Of a stretch of 64,000 nucleotides of DNA, positions 50,452 through 58,459 are shown in pieces. Under the pieces are notes generated by a model. The model saw only the letters and a list, made by a program, of their open reading frames with translations, made no database searches and was not told the origin of the DNA. This DNA comes from Deinococcus yavapaiensis KR-236 (GTDB taxonomy: Bacteria; Deinococcota; Deinococci; Deinococcales; Deinococcaceae), in the NCBI RefSeq assembly GCF_003217515.1, contig NZ_QJSX01000005.1, positions 186,001 to 250,000 on the forward strand, in the 5' to 3' direction. The translations under genes and the position numbers were made by a program. The stretch's first letter is position 1. Each line of letters starts with the position of its first letter.

Positions 50452-53400
50452 GGGTGATCCTCCCTCAGGGCAAATTCGACTCGAACGGTGGCGGCACCCC
50501 AAGCGCTCACCGGGAAACGCAGTTCGTCGGGCGTGAAAGGCAAGTCTCGAAGGTCTCGTTCCAGCAAGTCGGTGAGCGTCGCCCGAGCGATGAAGCGGCC
50601 CGGGAAGCGCACGACGGCTTCCCTGTCCGTTCCGGACGGCTCGGTGACGCGCACGATCACGCCGCGCCCGTCTCTGGACGCGCGCATCAAGCTGAGGTCG
50701 ACGTCGCCGCTCACGAAGGCGAGGCGTCCACCCGCCGAGTCGCCGTACGGCGCGAAGGGCGCGCGGAAGTCTTGGAAGCTGACGCGGTGCGCGTACAGGC
50801 CCAGCCGCGCTTCACGTCCGAAGCGGCCCGCGCGAACGGTGGAAAGGCTCGCGTCGCTGACGAGCGAGTACCGAAAGCGCAGGCGGCCCTCTTGCCCCGC
50901 TCGGTAGTTCGTGTGCCAGTAGTTGCTCAGCACGTACCCGAACACCCGCCCGCCTGAAAGGTCCTTCTCTTTGGGCCAAGCGCCGCGCACGGCGTCTCCG
51001 ACGGTGAACAGCGGCACGTCCGGCGACGCGAGGCACAGCGCGGCGTTCGGCGTGTCGAGCAGAACCGCGCTTTGCAAGGGCAGCCACTCCAAGCACGCGC
51101 CCGGCAGCCGATCGCGGTTCCAGTCGATCCAGCCGAGTTGCGAGTCCGAGCGGACGCGCGCGCCGTCGAGCGTCGTGTCGAAGCGAACGTACGCCGCCTC
51201 GCGTCCCGCCGTCGGAAGCTTGTCGAGGACGTACTCGAAATCGACGCGCTTCTCGTGGGACGGCAGCGAGACGCGCAAGGAAAGCTCGCCGAGCGGCGTG
51301 CGGCCCCGAGCGACGATGAGGTCGCCGAGATCGTCGCTCGATTCTCGAAGTTCGAGCAGGTCGAAGGCGTCGTCCTCGCGCAAGTCCGCGAGCGGCAAGT
51401 CCGCCTGGTTGCTCAAAATCCTCGATCCCTCCCCGCCGAACACGGACACGAACGCCCCGAGTCCTTGCGGCCCGGCAAGCTCGAGGCCCGTCTCCAAATC
51501 CACGAGCGAGGTGAGGCGGCCTTGCGCGAAGACGGCGTTCCACCGCTTGGGCCGCTCGCGCGGCGCGCGCACGCCGCCGGAGGACGTCAAGGGCCACCGC
51601 CGATACGCCAGCCCTTCCACGGTCGCCACGAATTGAATTTCGCGTTGGGTGGGATGCCGTTTCAGTTCGCGGTACGGCACCGCCTCGCCGCGCTCGTCCA
51701 CGGGCGCTTCGCCGTGCGCGATTTCTACGGTGACGACGTCCGTGACCGTCCAGTTGTGCGGATTGTACGCGACGACTTCTCGGCCGTTCGTGGCGAACTG
51801 AAGGCTGTGTCGGCTCGCGGCGGCGTGCAAAGCTTCGCGGGCGCGGCGCGCGGCGTTCTCGGCGAAGCCCGCCTTCGTGCTCCACTGGTCGCGGTCGAGG
51901 GCGGCGCCCGGATCGGTGACGCTCAGGAAGGCGCCCCACGTGTGCTCGTCGTACAGCAGCAAGTCGCGCCAAGCGTCGTCGTGCAAGTCGGGCGCGAAGC
52001 GCAGGCGGTCGTCGTGAACGCTCGCGAGCGCGGCGAGGGTGTCGGCGGCGGGCAAGCGGCTTTGGGCTTTCCGCGCGAGGATCGTCTCGCGCAGGCTCGT
52101 GAGGGCCCCGTCCTCCCAGTACGCGCCGCCGTCTCCCTTGAAGACGGGCAGGCGGTCCGCCGCGCGCTCGGCGTGCTCGAAGAACGCCGTGGGGTCGCTC
52201 GGAACGAGGCGCGGGTAAGCGTACTCGGCGTTCCAAGCTCCGATGAAGGCGTTGGGCTGCGGATCGAGGTCGGTGTTGTCCGCTTCCTGGCCATACAGCA
52301 GCACCGCGTCGAGGAGGTAGTCGGGACGCTCGAACTCGCTGAGCCACACGCCGAGGCCGCGCTCGGCGCTCGACAAGACGGGCGGGCTGCCGCAGACTTT
52401 GCGAAGCTCGCAGTACATCTTCGCGAGCCACACGAGCACCCGCCCGCCCGCCACGCCTTCCCACACGAAGGGGCTCGCACGGTGCAAATTGCCGTTGAGG
52501 CGAAACGGCCCTCGGTCCTGGTTGTTGGCGTGCACGAGGTACTTCACGCCGCTTCCGGCGAGGACGTCGGGCACGCTCGCCGAGATGGACGCGACGTCCA
52601 CGACCGCCGCGAGCTTCGCGCCGAGCCCCAGCGGCGAAAGGAAGTCGTTCGTGAAGCGGGCGTTTTCGACGAGTTCTTCGAGCGACGCGAGGTTCGTGAG
52701 GAGGTCCGCGAAGTTCGCGGCGACGTTCACGCGCCCCTCGCGCACCCAGTGGCGCAGACGCTCGACTTGCCCAGGAGAGCGCGTGCGAAGGTAATCGAGC
52801 AGGGGCCACGACGCGTCGAGGTGGTACGCGAAGTTCGCGTCGCCCGCGTCGAGGAAGGCCACAGCCGCGTCGAGGTTGCGGCTGTGACGCTCGGCGACTT
52901 CCTCTTGGCGGTGCGTGTAGCCGATGTCGGTGTGCGAGTGGGCGGCGACGTACACCGTCCAGAGGCGCTTGCGGGGAACGGTGAAGGTCCACGTGCGGGC
53001 GCCGTGCGAAGCTTCGACGCGCAGGTCGGCCTCGACGCGTGGAACTTGCAGCGTGAACGTCACGTCTCCGAAGACCGTCGGCGCGACGGGCAGATCGACG
53101 TCGAGGTCGTCGAGACGCAACTTCAAACGGTCCGCCGTGGGATGACGCAAGATGACGTCCACGCGGCCCGTCAGCACGCCGTCCACCTCGCGGTGCAAGA
53201 CGCTCGGTTCGATCGTCAGGACGGTCGTCGGATCGTCCGCTTCCCGAAGGGCGAGGTGCTGCCAGATGACGCCGGCGCCGTTCGCCATGCGGTCGAGCCG
53301 AGCGATCTTGTCGGGCGAGTCGATTCGCAGGACGTCGCCGCCGTCCACAGCGGTGATTTCCAGGACGTTCGCGCCCGTTCGGAAGAGCTGTCTCGGCAAG

Positions 53401-53813
53401 GCGACCGTCAAGCGCTCGTCGGCGTAGATGCTCGTGTGCAGGCCCGACAGCAGGCGAATCTCGCCGCTTTCCGAGGCCTTGGGACTCAAGTGGACCGCTC
53501 CGGCCATGCCGTTCACGGTGAGGTGGAGGGTGGGCACGCGCGGCGCGATCACGAGGACGTCCAGCACCAGTTCGAAGTCGCTCGTCACGCGGTCGAGGTC
53601 GAACTCCACTCGGCGTGTCTGCGCTCGGTATCCGCCTTCGGGATCGGCTTCGGACGCTTGGAAGATCGGCCAGACGTTGCCGTCGCGGGCGACACGCCAC
53701 GTGACGCCTCGCCCGTCGAGCGGACGTTTGTAGTTGTCGGGCAGATCCGGGCTCGGCCCGTCCTCGCTACCGATGCGCCAAACGGTGCGACTTGGCGGCG
53801 GGGAGGCCGTCAC
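50448..53813 (-). CDS. Long GH38-like alpha-mannosidase with extra N-terminal domain, operon gene 7
   Basis: The protein has 1121 residues, long for the family, and no signal peptide. About 290 residues with beta-sandwich character (LHLTVNGMAGAVHLS, RTGANVLEITAVDGG) precede the GH38 module. AAHSHTDIGYTH gives the zinc ligands His292 and Asp296 of the HxHxD form. AKLAAVVDVASISASVPDVL is the probable nucleophile-Asp strand, VKYLVHANNQD follows, and the C-terminal region is the usual beta-rich GH38 tail. It differs strongly from the other GH38 genes of the window, so substrate specificity may differ. GTG start with a 4-bp overlap. Confidence 0.8.
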   Translation of the reverse strand: MTASPPPSRTVWRIGSEDGPSPDLPDNYKRPLDGRGVTWRVARDGNVWPIFQASEADPEGGYRAQTRRVEFDLDRVTSDFELVLDVLVIAPRVPTLHLTVNGMAGAVHLSPKASESGEIRLLSGLHTSIYADERLTVALPRQLFRTGANVLEITAVDGGDVLRIDSPDKIARLDRMANGAGVIWQHLALREADDPTTVLTIEPSVLHREVDGVLTGRVDVILRHPTADRLKLRLDDLDVDLPVAPTVFGDVTFTLQVPRVEADLRVEASHGARTWTFTVPRKRLWTVYVAAHSHTDIGYTHRQEEVAERHSRNLDAAVAFLDAGDANFAYHLDASWPLLDYLRTRSPGQVERLRHWVREGRVNVAANFADLLTNLASLEELVENARFTNDFLSPLGLGAKLAAVVDVASISASVPDVLAGSGVKYLVHANNQDRGPFRLNGNLHRASPFVWEGVAGGRVLVWLAKMYCELRKVCGSPPVLSSAERGLGVWLSEFERPDYLLDAVLLYGQEADNTDLDPQPNAFIGAWNAEYAYPRLVPSDPTAFFEHAERAADRLPVFKGDGGAYWEDGALTSLRETILARKAQSRLPAADTLAALASVHDDRLRFAPDLHDDAWRDLLLYDEHTWGAFLSVTDPGAALDRDQWSTKAGFAENAARRAREALHAAASRHSLQFATNGREVVAYNPHNWTVTDVVTVEIAHGEAPVDERGEAVPYRELKRHPTQREIQFVATVEGLAYRRWPLTSSGGVRAPRERPKRWNAVFAQGRLTSLVDLETGLELAGPQGLGAFVSVFGGEGSRILSNQADLPLADLREDDAFDLLELRESSDDLGDLIVARGRTPLGELSLRVSLPSHEKRVDFEYVLDKLPTAGREAAYVRFDTTLDGARVRSDSQLGWIDWNRDRLPGACLEWLPLQSAVLLDTPNAALCLASPDVPLFTVGDAVRGAWPKEKDLSGGRVFGYVLSNYWHTNYRAGQEGRLRFRYSLVSDASLSTVRAGRFGREARLGLYAHRVSFQDFRAPFAPYGDSAGGRLAFVSGDVDLSLMRASRDGRGVIVRVTEPSGTDREAVVRFPGRFIARATLTDLLERDLRDLPFTPDELRFPVSAWGAATVRVEFALREDHP

Positions 53814-54466
53814 GCGGTCGCCTCCTCTTCCTCGACGACGTCTTGCGGTTCGGGCCGCTCGCGAAGCGGTGCGACCAGGGCCGCCGCGAACGTCAAGCCG
53901 AGCGCGATCAGCACGACGGGCGCGAGCGTGCGGAAGTACAAGCCCGCCACGAGCAGAATCACTCCGAACAGCACCGAGACGTGCCCTTCGAACGGTTGGC
54001 GCGCGAGCCCGAGGAAGGCATCTCGCCACGCGGGCAGGAAACGCGCTTCTCGTACGGCGAGCGCTTCGAGCAGAAACGGCTGAAGCGCCACGAACAGCCA
54101 CAGCAGGTACAGCCACACCATCAGCACGACCGTCGTTCCGAAGGGCGGCAGAAAGCGCGGCCAGACGGTGGTGTTCGCGTAGAACAGCACCGCGAACATG
54201 ACGGCGCTCAAGGCCCACAGCAAGCCCGAGCCCAAAAAGCGCAGGACGAGCCTCGGCAGGAGGCGAAAGTCGATTTCCAAGTCTTCGCGCAGGCGCGTCG
54301 CGACAAGGTGGTACACGGCGAGCGTCGCGGGACCCAGCAGGATCAGCGTCCACGCCATCGCGACCCACGCGAGGTTGAGCCACACGAGGGTCAGCAAGTT
54401 GCGCCACGTCATGAGCGCGCCGTCCTTGAAGATGTCGATCAAGCCGCGAGGTGCAGCGAAGGTCAT
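53810..54466 (-). CDS. DUF624/YesL-family membrane protein, operon gene 6
   Basis: The protein has 218 residues. Five hydrophobic segments (LLTLVWLNLAWVAMAWTLILL, LRFLGSGLLWALSAVMFAVLF, TTVVLMVWLYLLWLFVALQPF, VSVLFGVILLVAGLYF, VVLIALGLTFAAALVAPL) fit the DUF624 family, whose members sit in sugar ABC-transporter operons in many Gram-positive and Deinococcus loci. Function is unknown. The charged C-terminus (VVEEEEATA) is cytosolic or external. It is the only membrane protein in the run. ATGA overlap with the previous stop. Confidence 0.8.
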   Translation of the reverse strand: MTFAAPRGLIDIFKDGALMTWRNLLTLVWLNLAWVAMAWTLILLGPATLAVYHLVATRLREDLEIDFRLLPRLVLRFLGSGLLWALSAVMFAVLFYANTTVWPRFLPPFGTTVVLMVWLYLLWLFVALQPFLLEALAVREARFLPAWRDAFLGLARQPFEGHVSVLFGVILLVAGLYFRTLAPVVLIALGLTFAAALVAPLRERPEPQDVVEEEEATA

Positions 54467-56904
54467 TCGGCCTCCCACGGCGAGGTGACCCAGGAGGCGT
54501 TGAAGGCGCGCAGGCGAACGGAAGCGGCGGGCGAGGACTCCACGGCGCGCGCTTCTCCCGGCAGCAAGTGGAAGCCGTTGTCCGAGAAGCGCTCGGGGCC
54601 GTCTCCGGTCGCTTCGATCATGACGTACGGCGCGACGGTGCCGCCCGTGTTGCGAACCGTCAAGCGGTCGCCTTGCCGAGTGACTTCCAGCGTCGTTCCC
54701 GGCGCGGTGACGAGGGCGGCGAAGGGATGCGGGCGGTCCCGGGCGAGCCACTGCTCGGCGAGGCGGTCCTCGTGCCTCAAGCGCAGCAAGACGGGCGTGT
54801 CGAGCAAGTGAACCGTCAAGTCGCCGTCGACGGTGCCTTCTTGCCGCTTCGCGCCGCTCAAGTCGAAGACTTCGAAGGTCAGCTCGCCTTCCGCGCCGAG
54901 AAGTCGCGGGCGAAGCGTTACGCTTTCCTCGCCGACGGGAGCCGTCATGCCGAGGTGGATCGCCACGGGCGCGTTCGCTTCCTTGCAGCGGTAGTACGCG
55001 AGCTTGGGCTTGAGGTCGTAGTCCACGACCGAGGTGTTGTGCGCGTTCGGCCACGGCTCGCCGAGTTGCCACACGAGGGCGGCGCTGCACTCTTCTTGGC
55101 GCGAACGATTCCAGGTCAACGCGTGACGAAGCACGTCGCCTTGCGCGGCTTGGCCCACGTGGACGTACGTGTCGAGGTCGCCGACTTCGCCGAACACTTC
55201 CTCGACGCGGTGCGCCATCAACCACCACTCGCCATGGTGAACGACTTCGGGATTCGCGTCCGTCATCGGCCAGGGGTGCGTGAGGTACTTGCGCAAGGTC
55301 GCGCTTCGCGACGGCGCTTGACAGCCGAACTCGGAGTGGACGAGGGCGCGGTTGCGCGCGTGCATCTCGTAGCTGTCGTGCACGCCTCGGTAGTGCCAGC
55401 CGCCGTGAATGTCGTGAAGGTCCTCGGGACGCGCTTCGGGATGCATTTCGTAGGACGGCCCGCTCGGAGAGGTCGGCAGGAAGGGGCGCGTGCCGTCGGT
55501 GTTGGAGATGAGAGTGCAGATGAGGGCGATCGTCTCGTTCGACTCGTCGGCGGGCCGTCGATGTTCGTCGGTGAGCTCGTTGCCCGCGCCGAACAGCACG
55601 ACGCAAGGATGGCTTCGAACGTGCCGCACGAGCGGCGGCACGTCTCGGCGCACTTGGGCCTCGAACATCTTCAGCGGCGGCGGAACGTTGTCCGTGCCGC
55701 TCGACGAGAGCGGCATCTCCTGCCACACCATGACGCCCAGTTCGTCGCAAGCGTCGAGCCACGCGTTCGACGCCGCGTAACCCACGCCGTTGAAACGCAG
55801 GAGGTTCGCGTGCGAGAAACGCACGAGTTCGGCGAGGGCGCGCTCTTTGGCGGGCACGCCGCGACGACCGGGAATGAGGTCGGTCGGGACGATGTTGTAG
55901 CCGCGCGCGTAGACGGAGACGCCGTTGACTTCGAGGGTGTAGGGCCGCGCGCCTCGCTCGCGCGAAGCTTCGTTGTGCACGAGCCGCACTCGGCGAACTC
56001 CGAAGCGCTTCGTCACGGGGCGCGCGCCGGACACGAAGGCGGTGACTTCGTAAAGCGGTTGATCGCCGAGATCGTGCGGCCACCACAAGGCGGGCTCGGG
56101 AATCTCGAAGCGGAGGTCGCGTCCCGCGACGCGCTCGGTCGTTCCGTTCGGGTGGCGTAACTCTGCCGTGACGACGACGTCCGGATCGCCGTGAACGTCC
56201 ACTTCGACGTCCACGGTCGCATGGGTGAAGTCGTCGGTGAGCGTCACGCGCGGATTCACGTCGGTGATGGCCGCGCCCTCGTCCCACTCCAAGCGCACGT
56301 CACGCCACAGCCCGACGTGGACGAGGCGCGTCGCGAAGTCCCACCAGTAGCCGTACCTCGGCTTGAGGGTGCGCGTCTCGCTCGTGCGGCCGAGTTGGCC
56401 GTGCTCGGGCGGGGGTTCGTGCAAGACGACCGCGAGAAGGTGCGGCGCGCGGCGATCGAGGAAGCTCACGTCGAAGCGGGCGGGCGTGTGCGTGCCCGCG
56501 ACGCCGCCGAGCAGTTGACCGTCGAGGTACACGTCCGCCTCGAAGTCCACGCCGTCGAAACACAGCGTGAGGCGTCCGCCTTCGGGAGCGTCGACTTCCA
56601 GCGCGCGGCGGTATACCCACTGCCGCGCGCTCACCCACTCCGCCTCGAAGGAGTTCAAGGCGAAGTTCGGGTCTTTCAGCACGCCCGCCTCGATCAAGTC
56701 GAGGTGCACGCTGCCCGGCACTCGCGCAGAAATCCACGCGGTGCGCGCGAACGCCCCGACGCTTTGATCTCGCTCGGAGTGCAAGCGGCGGAAACGCCAA
56801 GCTTCGCTGACGGACGGCGCCAGATCCCACCGTCCACCCAAATCCCAATGCTGGCCGTGCGAGCCTGCGTGCCCCTCCTCTCTTTCTTCCGGGCCGTGCG
56901 TCAC
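54463..56904 (-). CDS. Glycoside hydrolase family 2 beta-mannosidase-like enzyme, operon gene 5
   Basis: The protein has 813 residues. It has the jelly-roll sugar-binding domain (WISARVPGSVHLDLIEAG), an immunoglobulin-like domain and a TIM barrel. Glu443 (GAGNELTDE) is the acid/base and Glu525 (HSEFGCQ) the nucleophile. The WWPHDLGDQPLYEV and LLRFNGVGYAASNAWLDACDELGVMVWQE segments match beta-mannosidases better than beta-galactosidases. It removes beta-linked mannose from cytosolic oligosaccharides. No signal peptide. GTG start with GTGA overlap. Confidence 0.88.
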   Translation of the reverse strand: MTHGPEEREEGHAGSHGQHWDLGGRWDLAPSVSEAWRFRRLHSERDQSVGAFARTAWISARVPGSVHLDLIEAGVLKDPNFALNSFEAEWVSARQWVYRRALEVDAPEGGRLTLCFDGVDFEADVYLDGQLLGGVAGTHTPARFDVSFLDRRAPHLLAVVLHEPPPEHGQLGRTSETRTLKPRYGYWWDFATRLVHVGLWRDVRLEWDEGAAITDVNPRVTLTDDFTHATVDVEVDVHGDPDVVVTAELRHPNGTTERVAGRDLRFEIPEPALWWPHDLGDQPLYEVTAFVSGARPVTKRFGVRRVRLVHNEASRERGARPYTLEVNGVSVYARGYNIVPTDLIPGRRGVPAKERALAELVRFSHANLLRFNGVGYAASNAWLDACDELGVMVWQEMPLSSSGTDNVPPPLKMFEAQVRRDVPPLVRHVRSHPCVVLFGAGNELTDEHRRPADESNETIALICTLISNTDGTRPFLPTSPSGPSYEMHPEARPEDLHDIHGGWHYRGVHDSYEMHARNRALVHSEFGCQAPSRSATLRKYLTHPWPMTDANPEVVHHGEWWLMAHRVEEVFGEVGDLDTYVHVGQAAQGDVLRHALTWNRSRQEECSAALVWQLGEPWPNAHNTSVVDYDLKPKLAYYRCKEANAPVAIHLGMTAPVGEESVTLRPRLLGAEGELTFEVFDLSGAKRQEGTVDGDLTVHLLDTPVLLRLRHEDRLAEQWLARDRPHPFAALVTAPGTTLEVTRQGDRLTVRNTGGTVAPYVMIEATGDGPERFSDNGFHLLPGEARAVESSPAASVRLRAFNASWVTSPWEAE

Positions 56905-57812
56905 GCGCGCACCGCGTCCGCCTTCCCGGCGGACAGCACGTAGTTCGTGATCTTGTCGCTCGCTTCGAGGTACACGGCGTCGAGGCCGAGCGCGCGTTCC
57001 TCGTTGGGCAAGGCGTCGAGTTCGGCGCTCGTCATGCGGCTGCGGCCCGGCATGGCTTTCAGAAGGGCCTGCTCGAGGTCCGTGGCGACGTTCATCTTGG
57101 ACACGCCGCCGCCGGGCAGGGCGATCGCGCGGCGCACGGTGTGCACGGGAAGGCCGCTGCCACCGTGCAAGACGAGCGGCGTCGTCGGCAGCAACGCCCG
57201 AATGGCGGCGAGTCGGTCGAAGTCGATCTTCGGGTCTTTCACGGTGTAGACGCCGTGCGCGGTGCCGATGGACACGGCGAGGGCGTCGCATCCCGTCCGG
57301 TTCACGAAGTCGAGCGCTTCCTCGGGAACGGTGTAAAGCGCTTCGTCTCCTTCGGTTTCGAGCTTGTCGGTCGTGGTGAGCTTGCCGAGTTCGGCTTCGA
57401 CGCTCACACCGCGCGGGTGGGCCATGGCGACGACGCGCTTCGTCGCGGCGATGTTGTCCTCGAAGGGTTGAGCGGACGCGTCGATCATGACGCTGGAAAA
57501 ACCGGCGGTGACGGCCGCTTCGATGACGTCGAACTCCCAGGAGTGGTCGAGGTGCAAGCAGAGCGGCACGTCCAGCGCGAGGTCGATCATGGCTTTTTCG
57601 ACGGCGTCGCGGAAGTCGCGCGGAGAGAGCCCGAACCAGCCGAGTTCGCGCTGCGAGATCTCGACGATGACGGGGCTGCGAAGGTCTTGCGCCGCCCTCA
57701 GAACGGGTTCGACGCACGCACGGTAGCGGGCGCTGAAGGCGGCGACGGCGTACCCGCCTTGTTGCGCTTCGGGCAGGAGTTCGGCGAGGGTGAGGCTGCG
57801 CGGAAGTTTCAT
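56901..57812 (-). CDS. Class II ketose-bisphosphate aldolase (fructose/tagatose-bisphosphate type), operon gene 4
   Basis: The protein has 303 residues. LCLHLDHSWEFD holds the metal His and the catalytic Asp. FSSVMIDASAQPFEDNI is the GSVMIDAS-type strand, GVSVEAELGKL binds the metal Glu, and LVLHGGSGLP carries the last His and the phosphate loop. The final part (KMNVATDLEQALLKAM) is the usual C-terminal helix. It cleaves a ketose 1,6-bisphosphate to DHAP and an aldehyde, the logical outlet for a PfkB-phosphorylated sugar. GGAGG precedes ATG 57812, which overlaps the racemase-like stop. Confidence 0.9.
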   Translation of the reverse strand: MKLPRSLTLAELLPEAQQGGYAVAAFSARYRACVEPVLRAAQDLRSPVIVEISQRELGWFGLSPRDFRDAVEKAMIDLALDVPLCLHLDHSWEFDVIEAAVTAGFSSVMIDASAQPFEDNIAATKRVVAMAHPRGVSVEAELGKLTTTDKLETEGDEALYTVPEEALDFVNRTGCDALAVSIGTAHGVYTVKDPKIDFDRLAAIRALLPTTPLVLHGGSGLPVHTVRRAIALPGGGVSKMNVATDLEQALLKAMPGRSRMTSAELDALPNEERALGLDAVYLEASDKITNYVLSAGKADAVRA

Positions 57813-58459
57813 GACAACGCCTCCAGGGCCTTCGCGAGGCCGCTTTCGGGGCTGGAGAGGACGGGCGTGGTGAGGTCGTGAAGGCTCGGCAGGAGGCGCG
57901 CCATGCTCGCTTGAGCGAGCACGACGACGTCGCTGCGGGCGGCAAGGTTCGACAAGGCGGCTTTGACGAGTTCGTCGTGCCGCTCGGCGTGCCCGGCCAC
58001 GAGAGCGTCGTAGGCGCCTTCGACGAGGACGCGCTCCACGGTGGCGTCGCGGCCCGCTTCCCGGGCGGCGCGCTCCACGAGGTTGGCGGTGGGCTCCAAG
58101 GTGCTGCGGACGGTGGCGATCACGCCGACGTTCGAGCCGAGGGCGACGGCGCGAACGGCCATCGGCGCGTCGATACGCAAGAACGGCACGGAGAGGTCGT
58201 CGCGCAAGTCGTCGACGACGTCCCCGACGGACGAGCAGCAGCACATGACGGCGTCCGCGCCCGCCGCGACGGCGTTCTCGGCGTAGGCGCGCATGCGCGC
58301 GCGCACGCCCTCGGTGGGACGGCCCGCCGCCATGACTTCGGGCAGAAGGCTGTCATCGAGGATGTTCACGACGCGAACGTTCGGAGCACGCTCGCTCGCG
58401 AGGGCCTTCATGGACGCGACGGTGACGGGCGTGGTGTGCAGCAGGGCGAGGGTCTTCAC
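57809..58459 (-). CDS. Asp/Glu/hydantoin racemase-like protein, second catalytic Cys absent, operon gene 3
   Basis: The protein has 216 residues. The fold is that of aspartate/glutamate racemases: KTLALLHTTPVTVASM at the start, ADAVMCCCSSVGDVV with three consecutive Cys (73-75), GVIATVRSTLEPT and SDVVVLAQASMARLLPSL. In the last element the Cys of racemases is replaced (AQASM), so a two-Cys racemase reaction is unlikely. It may be a decarboxylase, isomerase or lactonase-type member. It stands out among carbohydrate genes. GTG start with GTGA overlap. Confidence 0.75.
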   Translation of the reverse strand: MKTLALLHTTPVTVASMKALASERAPNVRVVNILDDSLLPEVMAAGRPTEGVRARMRAYAENAVAAGADAVMCCCSSVGDVVDDLRDDLSVPFLRIDAPMAVRAVALGSNVGVIATVRSTLEPTANLVERAAREAGRDATVERVLVEGAYDALVAGHAERHDELVKAALSNLAARSDVVVLAQASMARLLPSLHDLTTPVLSSPESGLAKALEALS

